NCBI GenBank assembly: GCA_027186245.1
Contig: CP114484.1
Span: 8,526,001-8,590,000, forward strand
Source of the DNA: Coriaria nepalensis
Lineage: Eukaryota > Streptophyta > Magnoliopsida > Cucurbitales > Coriariaceae
DNA length: 64,000 bases
Direction of reading: 5' to 3'
Under the pieces are notes generated by a model. That model was given only the letters and a program-made list of their open reading frames with translations, was not told the origin of the DNA and did no database searches. A program made the position numbers and the translations under genes. This document shows, piece after piece, positions 1 to 10,772 of the stretch (positions are counted from its first letter, which is position 1; every line of letters begins with the position of its first letter).

Positions 1-117
1 ATAGTTTTCTTCTTGTTAGTGAGGTTCACTTTCTTATTTTGTCCAGACGGATGATAAGGTCTAACAAAGTATTTCGAAATGTTGGTTTTCTAGCGCGTAG
101 GTTTAATTTGGAAGTTG

Positions 118-1252
118 ATGGCGTCTAAGTTGCATCAACTGCAATCCAAGGCCTCTCAAGCATCTCAATTTGTCTTCAAGAACGGATCTGCATACTACAA
201 GCAGTTATTGGAGCAGAACAAGCAGTATATTCAGAATCCACCTACTGTGGAGAAATGCAACGAGCTTTCTAAGCAGTTGTTTTACACCCGTCTTGCAAGG
301 TAACTACTTCGAAATCTCTTGTTAGTTTGTCATTTGAATTGCATCTCTGTTTTATAAAGCTATAGAAGTCTCGCAGATGGCCTTTCTACCTCTTATTGTC
401 CACAATTGGGCTCTGAAATATAAAATAAACAGGCTATGAACTTTCTAATCAAGTCAATTTGGCATTCTCCTTCTCTTTTCTTACTATAGCTGACAGTTAG
501 TGTATATCCTTTTTAGCTGGTATATGTCACTGAAGCATGTTCGGCTGCATAAACCAACCTTTCTTTATTTTATATGATTTCTCTTGTTTCCAGACATGTA
601 CTATTACCTATATGTAAGAGTAACTACATGCATGATCCTTGTTTTGTTCTTATAGTCACAGCAAAAGGACACAAATCTATTGAACCTATTTGAAGACATT
701 GTTTGATATCTTGTTTTCCCCTGTGTGGTGGTGCTTGTACTTTTTCCCCCCTTTTTGGTGTTGCTTGTGCAGGCTGTTTTGCTAATTAAGAAGTATATCT
801 TAACAAATATAGCATGTGTTATGCACTTAACAGTGTTGCTCTGAGATGTCATTAAATTCCTAATGTTAGTAAAGGGTTTCCATTTTAGCTATAGAAGATG
901 GTTTCTTTTGTTGTTCTCATCTCAACCTTTTATTGATTATTCCCTTCTCAAAAGATAATTCGGTTGCCTATAAAGGTTCTCATTTAGGCTATATTTCCTC
1001 AATCTCGTTGCTTTTCCCTCTTCATGCTTCTTTTGCTGTCTTTGATTTGTATGCTCTCTATACAGCATTCCCGGCCGCAATGAAGCATTCTGGAAGGAAG
1101 TTGATTATGTGAAGCATCTATGGAAGAACAGGCAAGAGCTGAAGGTTGAAGATGCCGGGATTGCTGCTCTGTTCGGGCTGGAATGCTTTGCGTGGTTTTG
1201 TGCTGGTGAGATCGTGGGAAGGGGGTTCACTATCACTGGTTATTATGTCTGA
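118..1252 (+). CDS. Mitochondrial ATP synthase subunit g
   Basis: Two exons, 118-299 and 1066-1252, joined by a GT-AG intron, encode 122 residues. The protein begins MASKLHQLQSKASQ and ends GFTITGYYV. It matches the plant form of subunit g of the mitochondrial F1Fo ATP synthase, a small inner-membrane protein that helps dimerise the complex and shape cristae rather than catalyse. The C-terminal half (about residues 92-115, GIAALFGLECFAWFCAGEIV) is the hydrophobic membrane segment. The ATG at 118 is chosen because it is the first ATG in frame and gives the normal family length. The gene lies about 730 bp upstream of a phospholipase A2 gene on the same strand; I recall the same pair in Arabidopsis. 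Exon 2 shares the exon 1 frame exactly (AG|C gives Ser), which supports the splice sites. Confidence 0.9.
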
Positions 1253-1981
1253 GAAATAATATGCTTTTGGGGGGGAAAATTGCAAATGTAAGCTTCTCTT
1301 GTCATTTTGCATGATCCCAGATCGAAATCCCACATGCTATTTTTTCTTCTTTTTCACTTCTCTCATTTGGTTTATGCGAAAATTTTTTATACCAAGAAAT
1401 CAGTGGTTAACTCTCAGCCGTAATAATCTCCATGTATTTGAAGTCAAATGGATTGATCGTTATGTTGCTTTCTTTCTCCATACTTGTATTTTATTCCAGC
1501 CATTCTCATTAGGCAGGGTTGATCCTGTATTGATCGGTATGTCATATCCAATTTGGGCCAATTTTATTGTCGGCTAAAATTCAGGTCTATGACAGCGCAT
1601 AAGCATACTAAACAGAAATCTTGCACTGTTCGAAATAAACTTGGAACAAGGCTGTAGTTCAATCAAGCTGTTTAGCCGAATACTCATGGCTCGTAAAAAC
1701 TCGGCTTTTTTAATGGATCAGATATTCTATATTTCTATGTCACCCGAGCCCAAACATGATTCCGCTCAAAATGAAAAAAATGTAATGGGCTGGGCCGGGT
1801 CAAGCTCCGTAGCAGGAACCCGAGCTGTAAAAGGGAAGGGATGCAACGAGTAAGGAAGTTCAGCGATTGGCTGCGGTGACGCTACTCCTTCTGACTGAAT
1901 TTTTTAATAACAGGAAGAAGACGAGTCACTAGATACCGCGCGACAAGAAGGCCCTAGAGAGAGAGAGGGGGGGGAGAGAAA

Positions 1982-3164
1982 ATGTCCGGCTTCATTACGA
2001 TTCGTACACGTCTCTCATCGGCATTCGTCCTTGTTTTCATCTTCCTCCACGTTGCCGCCGAGTGCTCCAACAATAATGATTCAAAGGTAGTACTTACCAC
2101 CTGTAATTCTCCCTTTCATTGCTGGAAAATATATTAACTCTTGACTTTTCCGTTTCGATGCTGAGAAAATCGAAGGAAAAACCGATTATCTTTGTATTCC
2201 GACGAGTTACCGGATCTGATCGAGTGGCATTTTTTCTTACTGATGATAGGTCCAGTGCAGCAGAACCTGTGTTGCAGTGAATTGCAATTGTAAGCACGTT
2301 ACGGGATTTTTTTTGGTAATTAAAATTAAAATTTCTGATTGCTAATTCTTAATCTCTTACCCTTTGATCTGAAATTAGCCGTAGGGATTCGTTACGGGAA
2401 GTACTGCGGAGTCGGATGGTCAGGCTGCCCTGGAGAAAAACCGTGTGATGATCTGGACGCTTGCTGCAAGATTCACGACGAATGTGTTGAAAAGAAAGGT
2501 CTTTTTCTTTTCTTTCTATTTCTTACCGTCCGAATTTATGAACTTTGTTTCTCAAAGTTTCATATTGTGCTGCTGGAATCATTGCGATCTTGTTTGAAAG
2601 AAAAACTGAAAAAATGTTAAGGATCATATACTAGGTTAATGTTTATCATAAATTGGGGTGAAATAGCTGAACAATTCTATTAAAATTTTGAGCAATTAAT
2701 TTGATTACTAACATGAGCTGTGTTAACTGTTTCAATGTATTAACTTACTTACAGTTCAGATTGATAGTTGGAAAATTAATGGAATGAAATTTAAACCAAT
2801 TTGAAGGGTTCAACTTTACTAGAATAACACATCTTTCCATCATCTTCCTCTTTCTCTTTCTTATCGACCGGCTCTAGGAATAGTTGTGATTGAAATTGAG
2901 TACTCATTCTAGTTATACCGTTTTTTTTCCAACTTTGCAATGGTCGAGATCATTTCTTTTTTCTTTTTCATTTTTCCAGGTTTGACAAATATAAAATGTC
3001 ATGAGAAGTTTAAGACTTGCATTAAGAGAGTGCAGAAATCTGGGATGGTTGGATTTTCTCAGGTGTGTCCTTACGAAACGGCCGTACCGACCATGGTACA
3101 GGGTATGGATTTGGCAATCATGCTGAGCCAGTTTGGTAACTCTAACTTGAAGGTTGAGCTCTGA
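1982..3164 (+). CDS. PLA2-BETA: Secretory phospholipase A2, ER-retrieval (beta-like) type
   Basis: Four exons, 1982-2086, 2250-2289, 2379-2498 and 2980-3164, give 149 residues. Residues 1-27 form a signal peptide with a hydrophobic core (AFVLVFIFLHVAA). The mature part has the plant sPLA2 calcium loop (YGKYCGVGWSGCPG) and the active-site motif CCKIHDEC with the His-Asp pair. From exon 2 onward there are twelve cysteines, as expected for six disulfides. The enzyme hydrolyses the sn-2 acyl bond of phospholipids to give lysophospholipid and free fatty acid. The last four residues are KVEL, close to the KDEL-type ER retrieval signal; Arabidopsis PLA2-beta has a similar tail (KTEL, recalled). This tail, and the ATP synthase g gene next door, favour the beta class. 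All intron phases are consistent. This is a plant lipid-signalling enzyme. Confidence 0.92.
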
Positions 3165-3807
3165 CTAGCCGTATCAAATACAGTTAAAAGCCTTTCATTT
3201 CAATACAGTAACAAAGAAAAAGAGTAGAAACAGAGTCACTCGTTGTCTCATTTATTGATGAAACTGTGCTGCTCACCGACAAAGGTATACTTATTCAATT
3301 TTCCTTCCTTCTTTCTTTCTTTCTTTGTAGCCTTGGATTAGTGGAGATGATTTTCATCCAAGAAAAAGATGATTCTTCTTTTTTCTTTTCTTTTCCACCC
3401 CTCAAAAAATATAATATGGATAAGCACATGACTCAAATCCGTCGAACCTTGTATTACTTGTTCTGACATTAAGAGTAATATTAAGAGACCTCTATTTGGT
3501 TATTTTATTGACAAATGATGATATAACACACTGATATATGTGATTTGAAATTCGAACTTCATACTTACTTACTTTTGGCCAAGATTGTAGATTTGAAGTT
3601 ATGAAGACTTCAAAAGTTGGTCTTGAGTTGCCAAACTCTCTAAGTCTCTAGACACTATCCGGTGGTTTCAATCTCCGGACAGGATTTGGTGTTTTGAAAA
3701 CATAGAGATTTGATCTAGAGTTGCAGGGGAGGAGAGAAAGTAAGGAGGCGGTGGGGGATGGTGGAGATGCATGTTGGGGAAGAAATTAGAATTAAGAATT
3801 TAGAGAA

Positions 3808-3827
3808 GGGGGGGGGGGGGGGGGGGG
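3808..3827 (+). repeat. Poly-G tract (20 G)
   Basis: An uninterrupted run of 20 G, followed by CGGGG. A second run of 13 G lies at 3991-4003. Such runs can form G-quadruplexes and are prone to length errors in sequencing, so the exact length is uncertain. Confidence 0.9.
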
Positions 3828-4133
3828 CGGGGAAGGCTGGGGGGAGTTGAATTTGGATTGATTAAATACTAAAAATGTTAACAAAGCTTGTTTACACATT
3901 TTTTCTTCTGACTTGGCATTACATAACAGAGTTTCCCATCGCCCTTTTCGACTTTTCTAAAAGCTTGTGTGTACCTTCAAAATTTAGGGAGGGGGGGGGG
4001 GGGATATATATATTTTTTAACTCTTCTAGATCATGATAATACCATGTGATCCTTTTTTCTTTTTTCTTTTTCTTAATATCATTTTTTCTCCGGTGTTTGG
4101 GCTCTAAGAAAATTTGGTATCACTTACTCCCTC

Positions 4134-4200
4134 TCTACATTCTACATTCTACGTTCTACGTTCTACGTTCTACATTCTACGTTCTACGTTCTACATTCTA
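4134..4200 (+). repeat. Heptamer tandem repeat TCTACRT
   Basis: Nine and a half copies of a 7-bp unit alternating between TCTACAT and TCTACGT. The alternation has its own order (ATs, then GTs in blocks), suggesting rounds of slippage. It is a minisatellite with no obvious function and is not the plant telomere heptamer. Confidence 0.9.
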
Positions 4201-6244
4201 AATAATAATCTCTTCCATCAAATTTGTAAGAAATTGGGTTGGGTAGGTTTCGAATTTAACAATTAAAAAAAATTGTGTTTGCACGCCCCTTGGGGACCCC
4301 CGAAAAGTGGATAACTTTTCTTAGTAACACTAGGAGTGGCCATCTTTTCTGGTTGTGACGGGATTCTTGGTCTCGAAACTGACTTTTTTTATTGGAGTAG
4401 CTTTAGTGCAGGTTTTGGTACCGGTCCCTGAACTAAAAAGGGGATCGGAATCGGGACACATTTTTATTCCGGTATTGGTCTATTAAAAGATAATCTAATT
4501 TTACTTTTTAATTAAGAGAAATCTGATTATCATACCAAATAAATAATAATTATCATATTGTTATCGATTCAAAATTAATCATATTTGGTTTACCGTTTGA
4601 TTATCATGTCCTTTTTAACCGTTTGAATCGTATTTACTCGATTGGATAACAAAAAGGATAAAAAAAAAAGATTTTTTAGAGCGAAGTACCAGATGTGCCC
4701 TTTTGATTGTTTGGATCGTAATAATCGTATTGCCTACCATTTGGGCCCATAACTCGGATGGGCCTAGCTTTCTTGATGGCTTTTGGTTTACCGAACTTTC
4801 ACAATTACGTGTGAAGCACGCGAGGCTGACTACTAAGAGCTAAAAACTATGCACCTTCCAAAATATTTAACAACAATTTATTACTGAAACTTACGTCTTA
4901 CTAGTATGAGCCCAAAAGTTAACATTAGCCGTCAATTTAGTGACGTCCATGTGCAAGCCACGTGCGAGGTATGGATAGCTCACCCATCAGGCCGTCATTT
5001 TTCTTTTGTCTGGCAAAGTTAAAAATATAAAAATAGAAATAGAAACTTATCTTCTTCTTTCTCGTTCTCGTACTCTTTCTTTCTTCTTCTTTCTCCATGG
5101 ATGCTCCTCAATCCTCATCCTCCATTACCAATTTCTATCCCACTTATCCTAATCCATCTTTTTGCTTCTTCGTTGGCCCTAATTTTTCTATGCATAGCAA
5201 ATCAAACCCATATCTAAACTTTAGACTCTGCTCCTTCTCTTCTTGCTTGCCGTTCATCATCATCTCTCTCAGAGAAGTAAGAAGAACCGAAGAGGCTTAG
5301 TGTATTCCCAAGTTATGAAAGGGCTTGATTTCTTCTGACTATAATATGTAAATCTTATGAATTAAGTGGGAAAGAATGTGTGATATGGAAATTCTGTATT
5401 TAATTGCCTATAATTTTACGCCAAAAAAAAAACATTTACTGCATTTAGTATATTATATTGGATGAACAGTCTTTTGGAGAAAAATGAAGCAAGAGAGCTT
5501 AATGATCTGATTTAGGAAATTTTTTTGTATTTAGTTTTAATAGAAATTTGATGATGATTGCATTTCTCCGATTCTTCCTGGCAAAAAAAAAAAAGAAAAG
5601 AAAAGAAATATTAGAAACTACATCTCATTAATGAATGATCTCTCCCATCTGTACCACCCTTATGTTAACAGTGAATTCGATCTAAATGAAAAAAAATGAG
5701 GAAACAAGTCCAGAAATCGAAGAAAAATTTCAAGCAGAAAATATGATCATTTCGGTTTCAGATGTTCAAAATTGGGGTTCGATAATCAAGCCTTAGAAGA
5801 GCCTGGTGGGAGCAACAAGGAAAGAGAAGGAAAAATGAAATGCGATTAGGATGAGAAGATATGAAATCTTAGTAATGGATGATGAAAGAACAGAAATCGT
5901 GAGGAAGAAAAAACTACTTTTCTTCTTTTACTAAACAAAAAGGGCGGGCAGCGACCGTGACTCGGATCTCATAGGTTTCACTTTTCAGGTCCATATAACA
6001 CCCGCATGTGTTGTCTTAATTAATTAACAGAAAGAGTTGATTTTGGAGTTTAAATTTGTTATTTTTAAGTTTTGGGGTTACGAAACGTAATTAAAAAGTT
6101 TGGGGGGTTTTAGTAGTATACTTATTCTTTTGGGGGTGCTGAGTTTAGGCTCGACTATTAATATCCCCAACAAATTAATTCCTTTTCCATTTCCTTCGTT
6201 CAGTACATTTCCCGCTTCTCTTCCTCACATTTTCCCGCTCTGTA

Positions 6245-6253
6245 AAACCCTAA
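6245..6253 (+). promoter_or_regulatory. Telo-box AAACCCTAA upstream of HAT1
   Basis: A perfect AAACCCTAA nine bases before the HAT1 ATG, so probably in the 5' UTR. Telo-boxes are known near the start of plant translation and cell-cycle genes and are recognised by TRB-type Myb proteins. That fits a histone acetyltransferase acting on newly made histones during S phase. Function here is inferred. Confidence 0.5.
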
Positions 6254-6262
6254 AACTCCGAA

Positions 6263-9215
6263 ATGGGTCAGAAGCAGCAATCCACCGCCGATCCCGTCGA
6301 TGAGCTCAAGAAACGACGTCGCTTAGGTTTTTCCAGCTTTCCTTCTTGTTCATCATTTCTTCCCCTTTGAATCATTTCCGTCTGTATCCAGCTATTATTG
6401 TCATCTACGCAGTGAATAAAGTATTAAGTAGCTTCTCGGACTATTTACATATTTTTAATCTTTGCCGTTGTGGTGCAGATCCTGGAATTGACGCTAAAGA
6501 TTGCATTGAAATCTATCTGGGTATGGAAGCTTTTTTTAGTTGCGATCTCTCGTGTTTAAATTTCAATTTAACCTAGGTGTCGCATCGAGAGATTTTCAAA
6601 AAATATATATAATTTCTTCCTCAACTGTATCTTATATATTTCAAAATTGAAGTGCCTTTCAATTCCAGCTCGAGCTCTTAATTGTTTGTCAGAGTAAATG
6701 TTATGCTTTTCATATCTTCTGAAATCAGCTATAATTGGATAATATAAATAGAGTGAGCTAGAAATACTCATTAGGGTTTCATATAGTATCATCCTCTAGG
6801 GGTTTCCAATGCAGAAATGCGGGATGATATTCTGTATATTTGATTGTGATTAACTAATGTTAGAATACAAGTGAATAACTGGAGTAGAAAGCTAATTTTG
6901 TAACCTAGCTGGTCTATTTTGAGGAATGGAACCAACTAATCTCGAATTTGCACATACTTTTGTAATTAAGAGGTTTAATCAGAAATTTTGGGATTATCTT
7001 ACCAAATAATATATAGTTTCTTTGCCTTGGGTTTTTTTTTTCCCTCTCTGAAACATTTTTTTGTTAATTTATTTTTATTGATTGACTGCATCATAGTTTC
7101 TAGCAAAGAGGAAGTGGACTCTACTGACAGTCTTTGTATTGATCCAATTGACTTGAATAGCTTCTTTGATGAAGATGAAAAGATCTATGGTTACCAAGGG
7201 TTGAAGGTAACTTACATTTACATAGCTCGAAGGCCTTTTTCACGATTCTTGTAATTGAAAGTGACTTAAATTGACATATATACATAATTATTCAGATTAC
7301 TGTCTGGTTCAGCATTGTATCATTTCAAGCTTATGCTGATATTACCTACCAGAGCTCATCTGATGTGAGTATTGAAATCTATTCATGGTCAGAAGTCTAT
7401 ATTTGTATGCATTGTCTAAGTCTAGTCATTGTGTGTTAATAATTTTCCCCTTCATCCCTGAAAGAATTGTGTCGTCAACTTTTCACTGCTGTACTTTGAA
7501 CTTGCTTCTTTTCTGCTCTAACCTATGGTTGATTAATTTTGTGTCTATTTGTGTAAGGGAGGCAAAGGGGTCACAGATCTGAAATCTACTCTACAGGTGA
7601 TTGTCGATCATTCAACTGAAGATTCTGAACCATTCTTTAGTTTTAACTTTCTGCTGATTAATTGACCTCTTGTTTACAGAGAATCTTTGCCGAGACACTA
7701 GTTGATAATAAAGATGACTTCCTTCTAACCTTTTCAACTGAGAGTAATTTCATTGGGTATTAGTACTTTCTAAAAAATTTCTCGTTCCACCTAGTGGATT
7801 TTTCTTTTTCTTTAGTTTCTTTTCAGTCATGTAACATTGATTCTTTCTCTTGAAAATAAAATTTAGATCTGCCATCTCTAATGGAGAAAGATTGCAACAC
7901 CATACTTCCAATGGGCATACCACTGATTCTAATTATCTGTTAGAAGCATCTAATTCTGGTTTGGAGGTGCTAGACATCTTAAGCTTTATGATTCTGTCTC
8001 ATTCTTTTATCCTCAATCTTAGCGGTTCTTCCTTCAGTTACAACATGTACTTGAAAGTCTTGATCATATGATTTCCTCATGTGCCAGGTCATCCGACTTG
8101 TTTCTGGTAATATGGAGACGGGACTTCTTTACAGTCGCTTGATACCTCTGGCGCTGCTTCTTGTTGATGGTGAATTATTATTCCTAAGATTTATTTAGTT
8201 TATGATTTCGCTCTTTTTTTTACATGATTTGGATTATTCTGACAGGTTATATTTCCTGAATTATTAGGTAGCAGTCCTATTGATGTTTCTGATTCAAGTT
8301 GGGAGCTGTATCTGCTTATTCAGAGGAAAAGTAATCAGCAGGGAAAGGAGGAAACATGCTCTAGATTACTTGGTTTTAGTGCCATTTATCGCTTTTACCA
8401 CTATCCTAATGATTCTCGCTTGCGTCTCAGTCAGGTTGCTACTCCTACATAATCTCATCACAGAAGTTACTACCTAGACTTGAGTACTGCGAATAAGCAT
8501 TTGGTTTATTGATCTTACTTAATGATTTGTCAGCATATACCATAAATCTTCATAACCATTGCCATTAATGCAGATTCTGGTATTACCTCCTCACCAACAC
8601 AAGGGTTATGGGCGTTACCTTCTACAGGCACTGAATAATGTAGCAATATGTGAAAATGTATATGACTTGACTATTGAGGAGCCATTAGATCAACTCCAAC
8701 ACATCCGAACCTGTATTGACATAAAACGGCTTCTCCATTTTGATCCAATTCAAGAAGCCATTAATTCTGCCATTTCACAATTGAAGCTAGGGAAACAATC
8801 AAAGAAAATTGAGCCCTCTAGATTTGTGCCTCCATCTAATGCCACAGAAGATGTTAGGAAAGCTCTGAAAATTACCAAAAAACAGTTTCTACAATGTTGG
8901 GAGATTCTAGTCTATCTAGGCCTTAGCCCTGTTGATAAGCACATGGAAGATTTTTCCAGCATTGTTTCTTCTCGTATGAGGGATGAAATTATAGGAAAAG
9001 ATGCTGACACTGTTGGGAAGAAGGTAACTGAAATTCCGAGCGATTATGATCCAGAAATGTCCTTTGTCATGTTTAAATCTCAAAGCAGTGAAGCTAATAC
9101 TGTTAAGATGGAGGAATCTGAATTAAGTCAAGAAGAACAGCTTCGGCAATTAGTAGATGAGAGGGTGAAAGAAATCAAATTGATCGCTCGAAAGGTAAGA
9201 GGTGACCAAGTTTGA
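6263..9215 (+). CDS. HAG2: Histone acetyltransferase type B catalytic subunit (HAT1/HAG2)
   Basis: Ten exons: 6263-6326, 6479-6520, 7097-7206, 7296-7364, 7558-7596, 7680-7756, 7867-7966, 8088-8169, 8268-8434, 8574-9215; 463 residues. The Hat1 N-terminal domain is clear (GIDAKDCIEIYLVSSKEEVD; FFDEDEKIYGYQGLK; FAETLVDNKDDFL). The GNAT acetyl-CoA motif is at about residues 254-263 (LPPHQHKGYG), followed by DLTIEEP with the acidic residues expected at the catalytic site. The family acetylates free histone H4 at Lys5 and Lys12 before chromatin assembly, with a WD40 partner. The start is fixed by the KKRRR-containing N-terminus. The final exon is read to its stop at 9213-9215. A good donor-like site (AAAG|GTAAGA) lies at 9195, so a further small exon cannot be excluded, but the length already fits plant homologues. 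Confidence 0.93.
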
Positions 9216-9916
9216 AACATTGCCTGAATTTGTCTCTCTAATGCTTCAATAGTAGAAAGCTAGAAGCCATGTGAAAGTTGTTTTAGCCGTAGGTTTTATT
9301 ACCTGATTGTTATTCCATGGTTATAGAACATTCAAAGAATCTATCTTTTATCCTTTTTTTTAGCACATCTCTTGTGATTCCGAATTTGCAACAGTGGAAA
9401 CTGGAAAGTATTATTATATTATCTCTTCTAGACGTCTGTGTGCTGAAGTTAAATTGTCAATGACGGGGCCCCCGCATAGTATCATGGTGGAGTACGCTAT
9501 TGTCAATAATCTACTTGGCAGCAACTTGATGAAACAATGAGAACGTATTCATCAATATGTGAATGGTAATTAATCAATAATCTGACATATATTTAAAGCT
9601 TTCATATTGATTTGACACTTTTTCATCGGGTCGAGAAGTAAATAAAAAGATCAAGCATGTAACGATGACACACGCCCTATTTATAAATTAAATTATAAAT
9701 TAATATTTAATCTTTTAAATTATTATGATATTTTAAGGATGGGTTGTTAATTAAGAAAGTGTGATGAGTTCATAGTTATTATGTATTATTTATTGACTCA
9801 TTAATTAAATAAATAATATAAATAATTATTAATTTATTATATTTTATCTAAAATATATTTAAGTTTAGTTTACTAATTATTGTTCTTCCCCTAAATTATC
9901 TGGATAATACAGTTTT
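9216..9916. other. HAT1 3' flank, AT-rich
   Basis: Contains the HAT1 3' UTR and then very AT-rich sequence. I see no gene, RNA or clear repeat before the LTR that starts at 9917. Confidence 0.5.
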
Positions 9917-10153
9917 TGTTGTGAATAAAAGATGTAGAACAAGAGAATAGTAGAAACAATGTAGAGAGAAATGAGATTTCTTATTTTTTATTATTCTTCA
10001 TTCTCTATAAATATCTCTATTTATAAGCTCTTATGATGATTAGAATACCAAAAAACATGAGAATTTAGTACAATATTCAAAAGGTATAACAAAGAGAGAT
10101 GAAAAGATAGAAGTGGAGGAGTTGCGGGGACAAATTCAATGGGACATCCAACA
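9917..10153 (-). mobile_element. Short copia LTR (3' LTR of element A)
   Basis: A 237-bp segment that on the minus strand begins TGTTGGATG and ends CACAACA, the usual TG...CA form with inverted ends. It contains a TATA-like TTATAAATAG on that strand. The RNase H remnant of a copia element abuts it on the upstream (higher-coordinate) side in the same orientation, so it is read as that element's 3' LTR. Flanking 5-mers do not match, as expected if the other end is lost. Confidence 0.65.
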
Positions 10154-10772
10154 AATGGTTCAAAACACTCATTTGGATGTTCATAGTACGAGAAGTTCCG
10201 TCGTTAAAACCCTTATCAGGAAAATCTAATAGCAAAAAATAATAGCAAAAAAAAAATAGTACAATGCATATTAGTTCTTCTTGATAGAAACATCACTTTA
10301 AGTCTCTTAGCCAATGCATTCTAATATTGTAAATCAATCTTTTTAATATTATGGTTGGTAATAGCTTAGTAAATAAATATGTCATGTTATCTTTCAAGCG
10401 AATTTCAAAGACATCAATATTACCACGTTTATCCAAGTCATGTGTAAAAAAGAATTTCAGTAAGATATATTTTATTTTGTCTCATTTAATGTATCCCCCA
10501 TTTAATTGGATTAGACATGCGGTATTATCCTTATACAGAATAGTTAGAGACTTTTTGTTAGAAGATAAACCGCACATTCCTCGAATATATTGAGTCATCG
10601 ATCTCAATCATACACATTCTCGACTTACCTTATGAATTCTGAGTATTTAGCATGATTTGATGAAGTTACAACTAACGTTTACTTAGTAGATCTCCATGGA
10701 TATAGCGATATTGTTGTTATGATTTATACATACAAGTAGAGTAAATAGTAATTTAATTTTTTTTTAATCTAA
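10154..10772 (-). mobile_element. Copia RNase H remnant (element A)
   Basis: Minus-strand translation gives typical copia RNase H pieces with stops and shifts: an EASREC-like part, a TILYKDNTACLIQL segment (about 10500-10570, the conserved 'YEDN-A' region) and FFFTHDL...NMTYLFTKLLP (the C-terminal 'ADLFTKSLP' region). Several stop codons make it non-functional. It is cut at about 10772 by the start of the next element. Confidence 0.7.

Larger units (their letters stand above)
3165..6244. other. Intergenic region between PLA2 and HAT1
   Basis: About 3.1 kb without a supportable gene. It holds two long G runs, a heptamer tandem repeat and AT-rich DNA. A 67-codon ORF at 5097-5300 is Ser/Phe-rich, resembles no family I know and has no visible partner exons, so it is not called. 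The last 300 bases should contain the HAT1 promoter and 5' UTR. Confidence 0.6.

Noticed and set aside
5097..5300. 67-codon ORF with a plausible ATG after a CT-rich leader
   Set aside because: No recognisable domain, low-complexity Ser/Phe content and no splice partners; could be chance.
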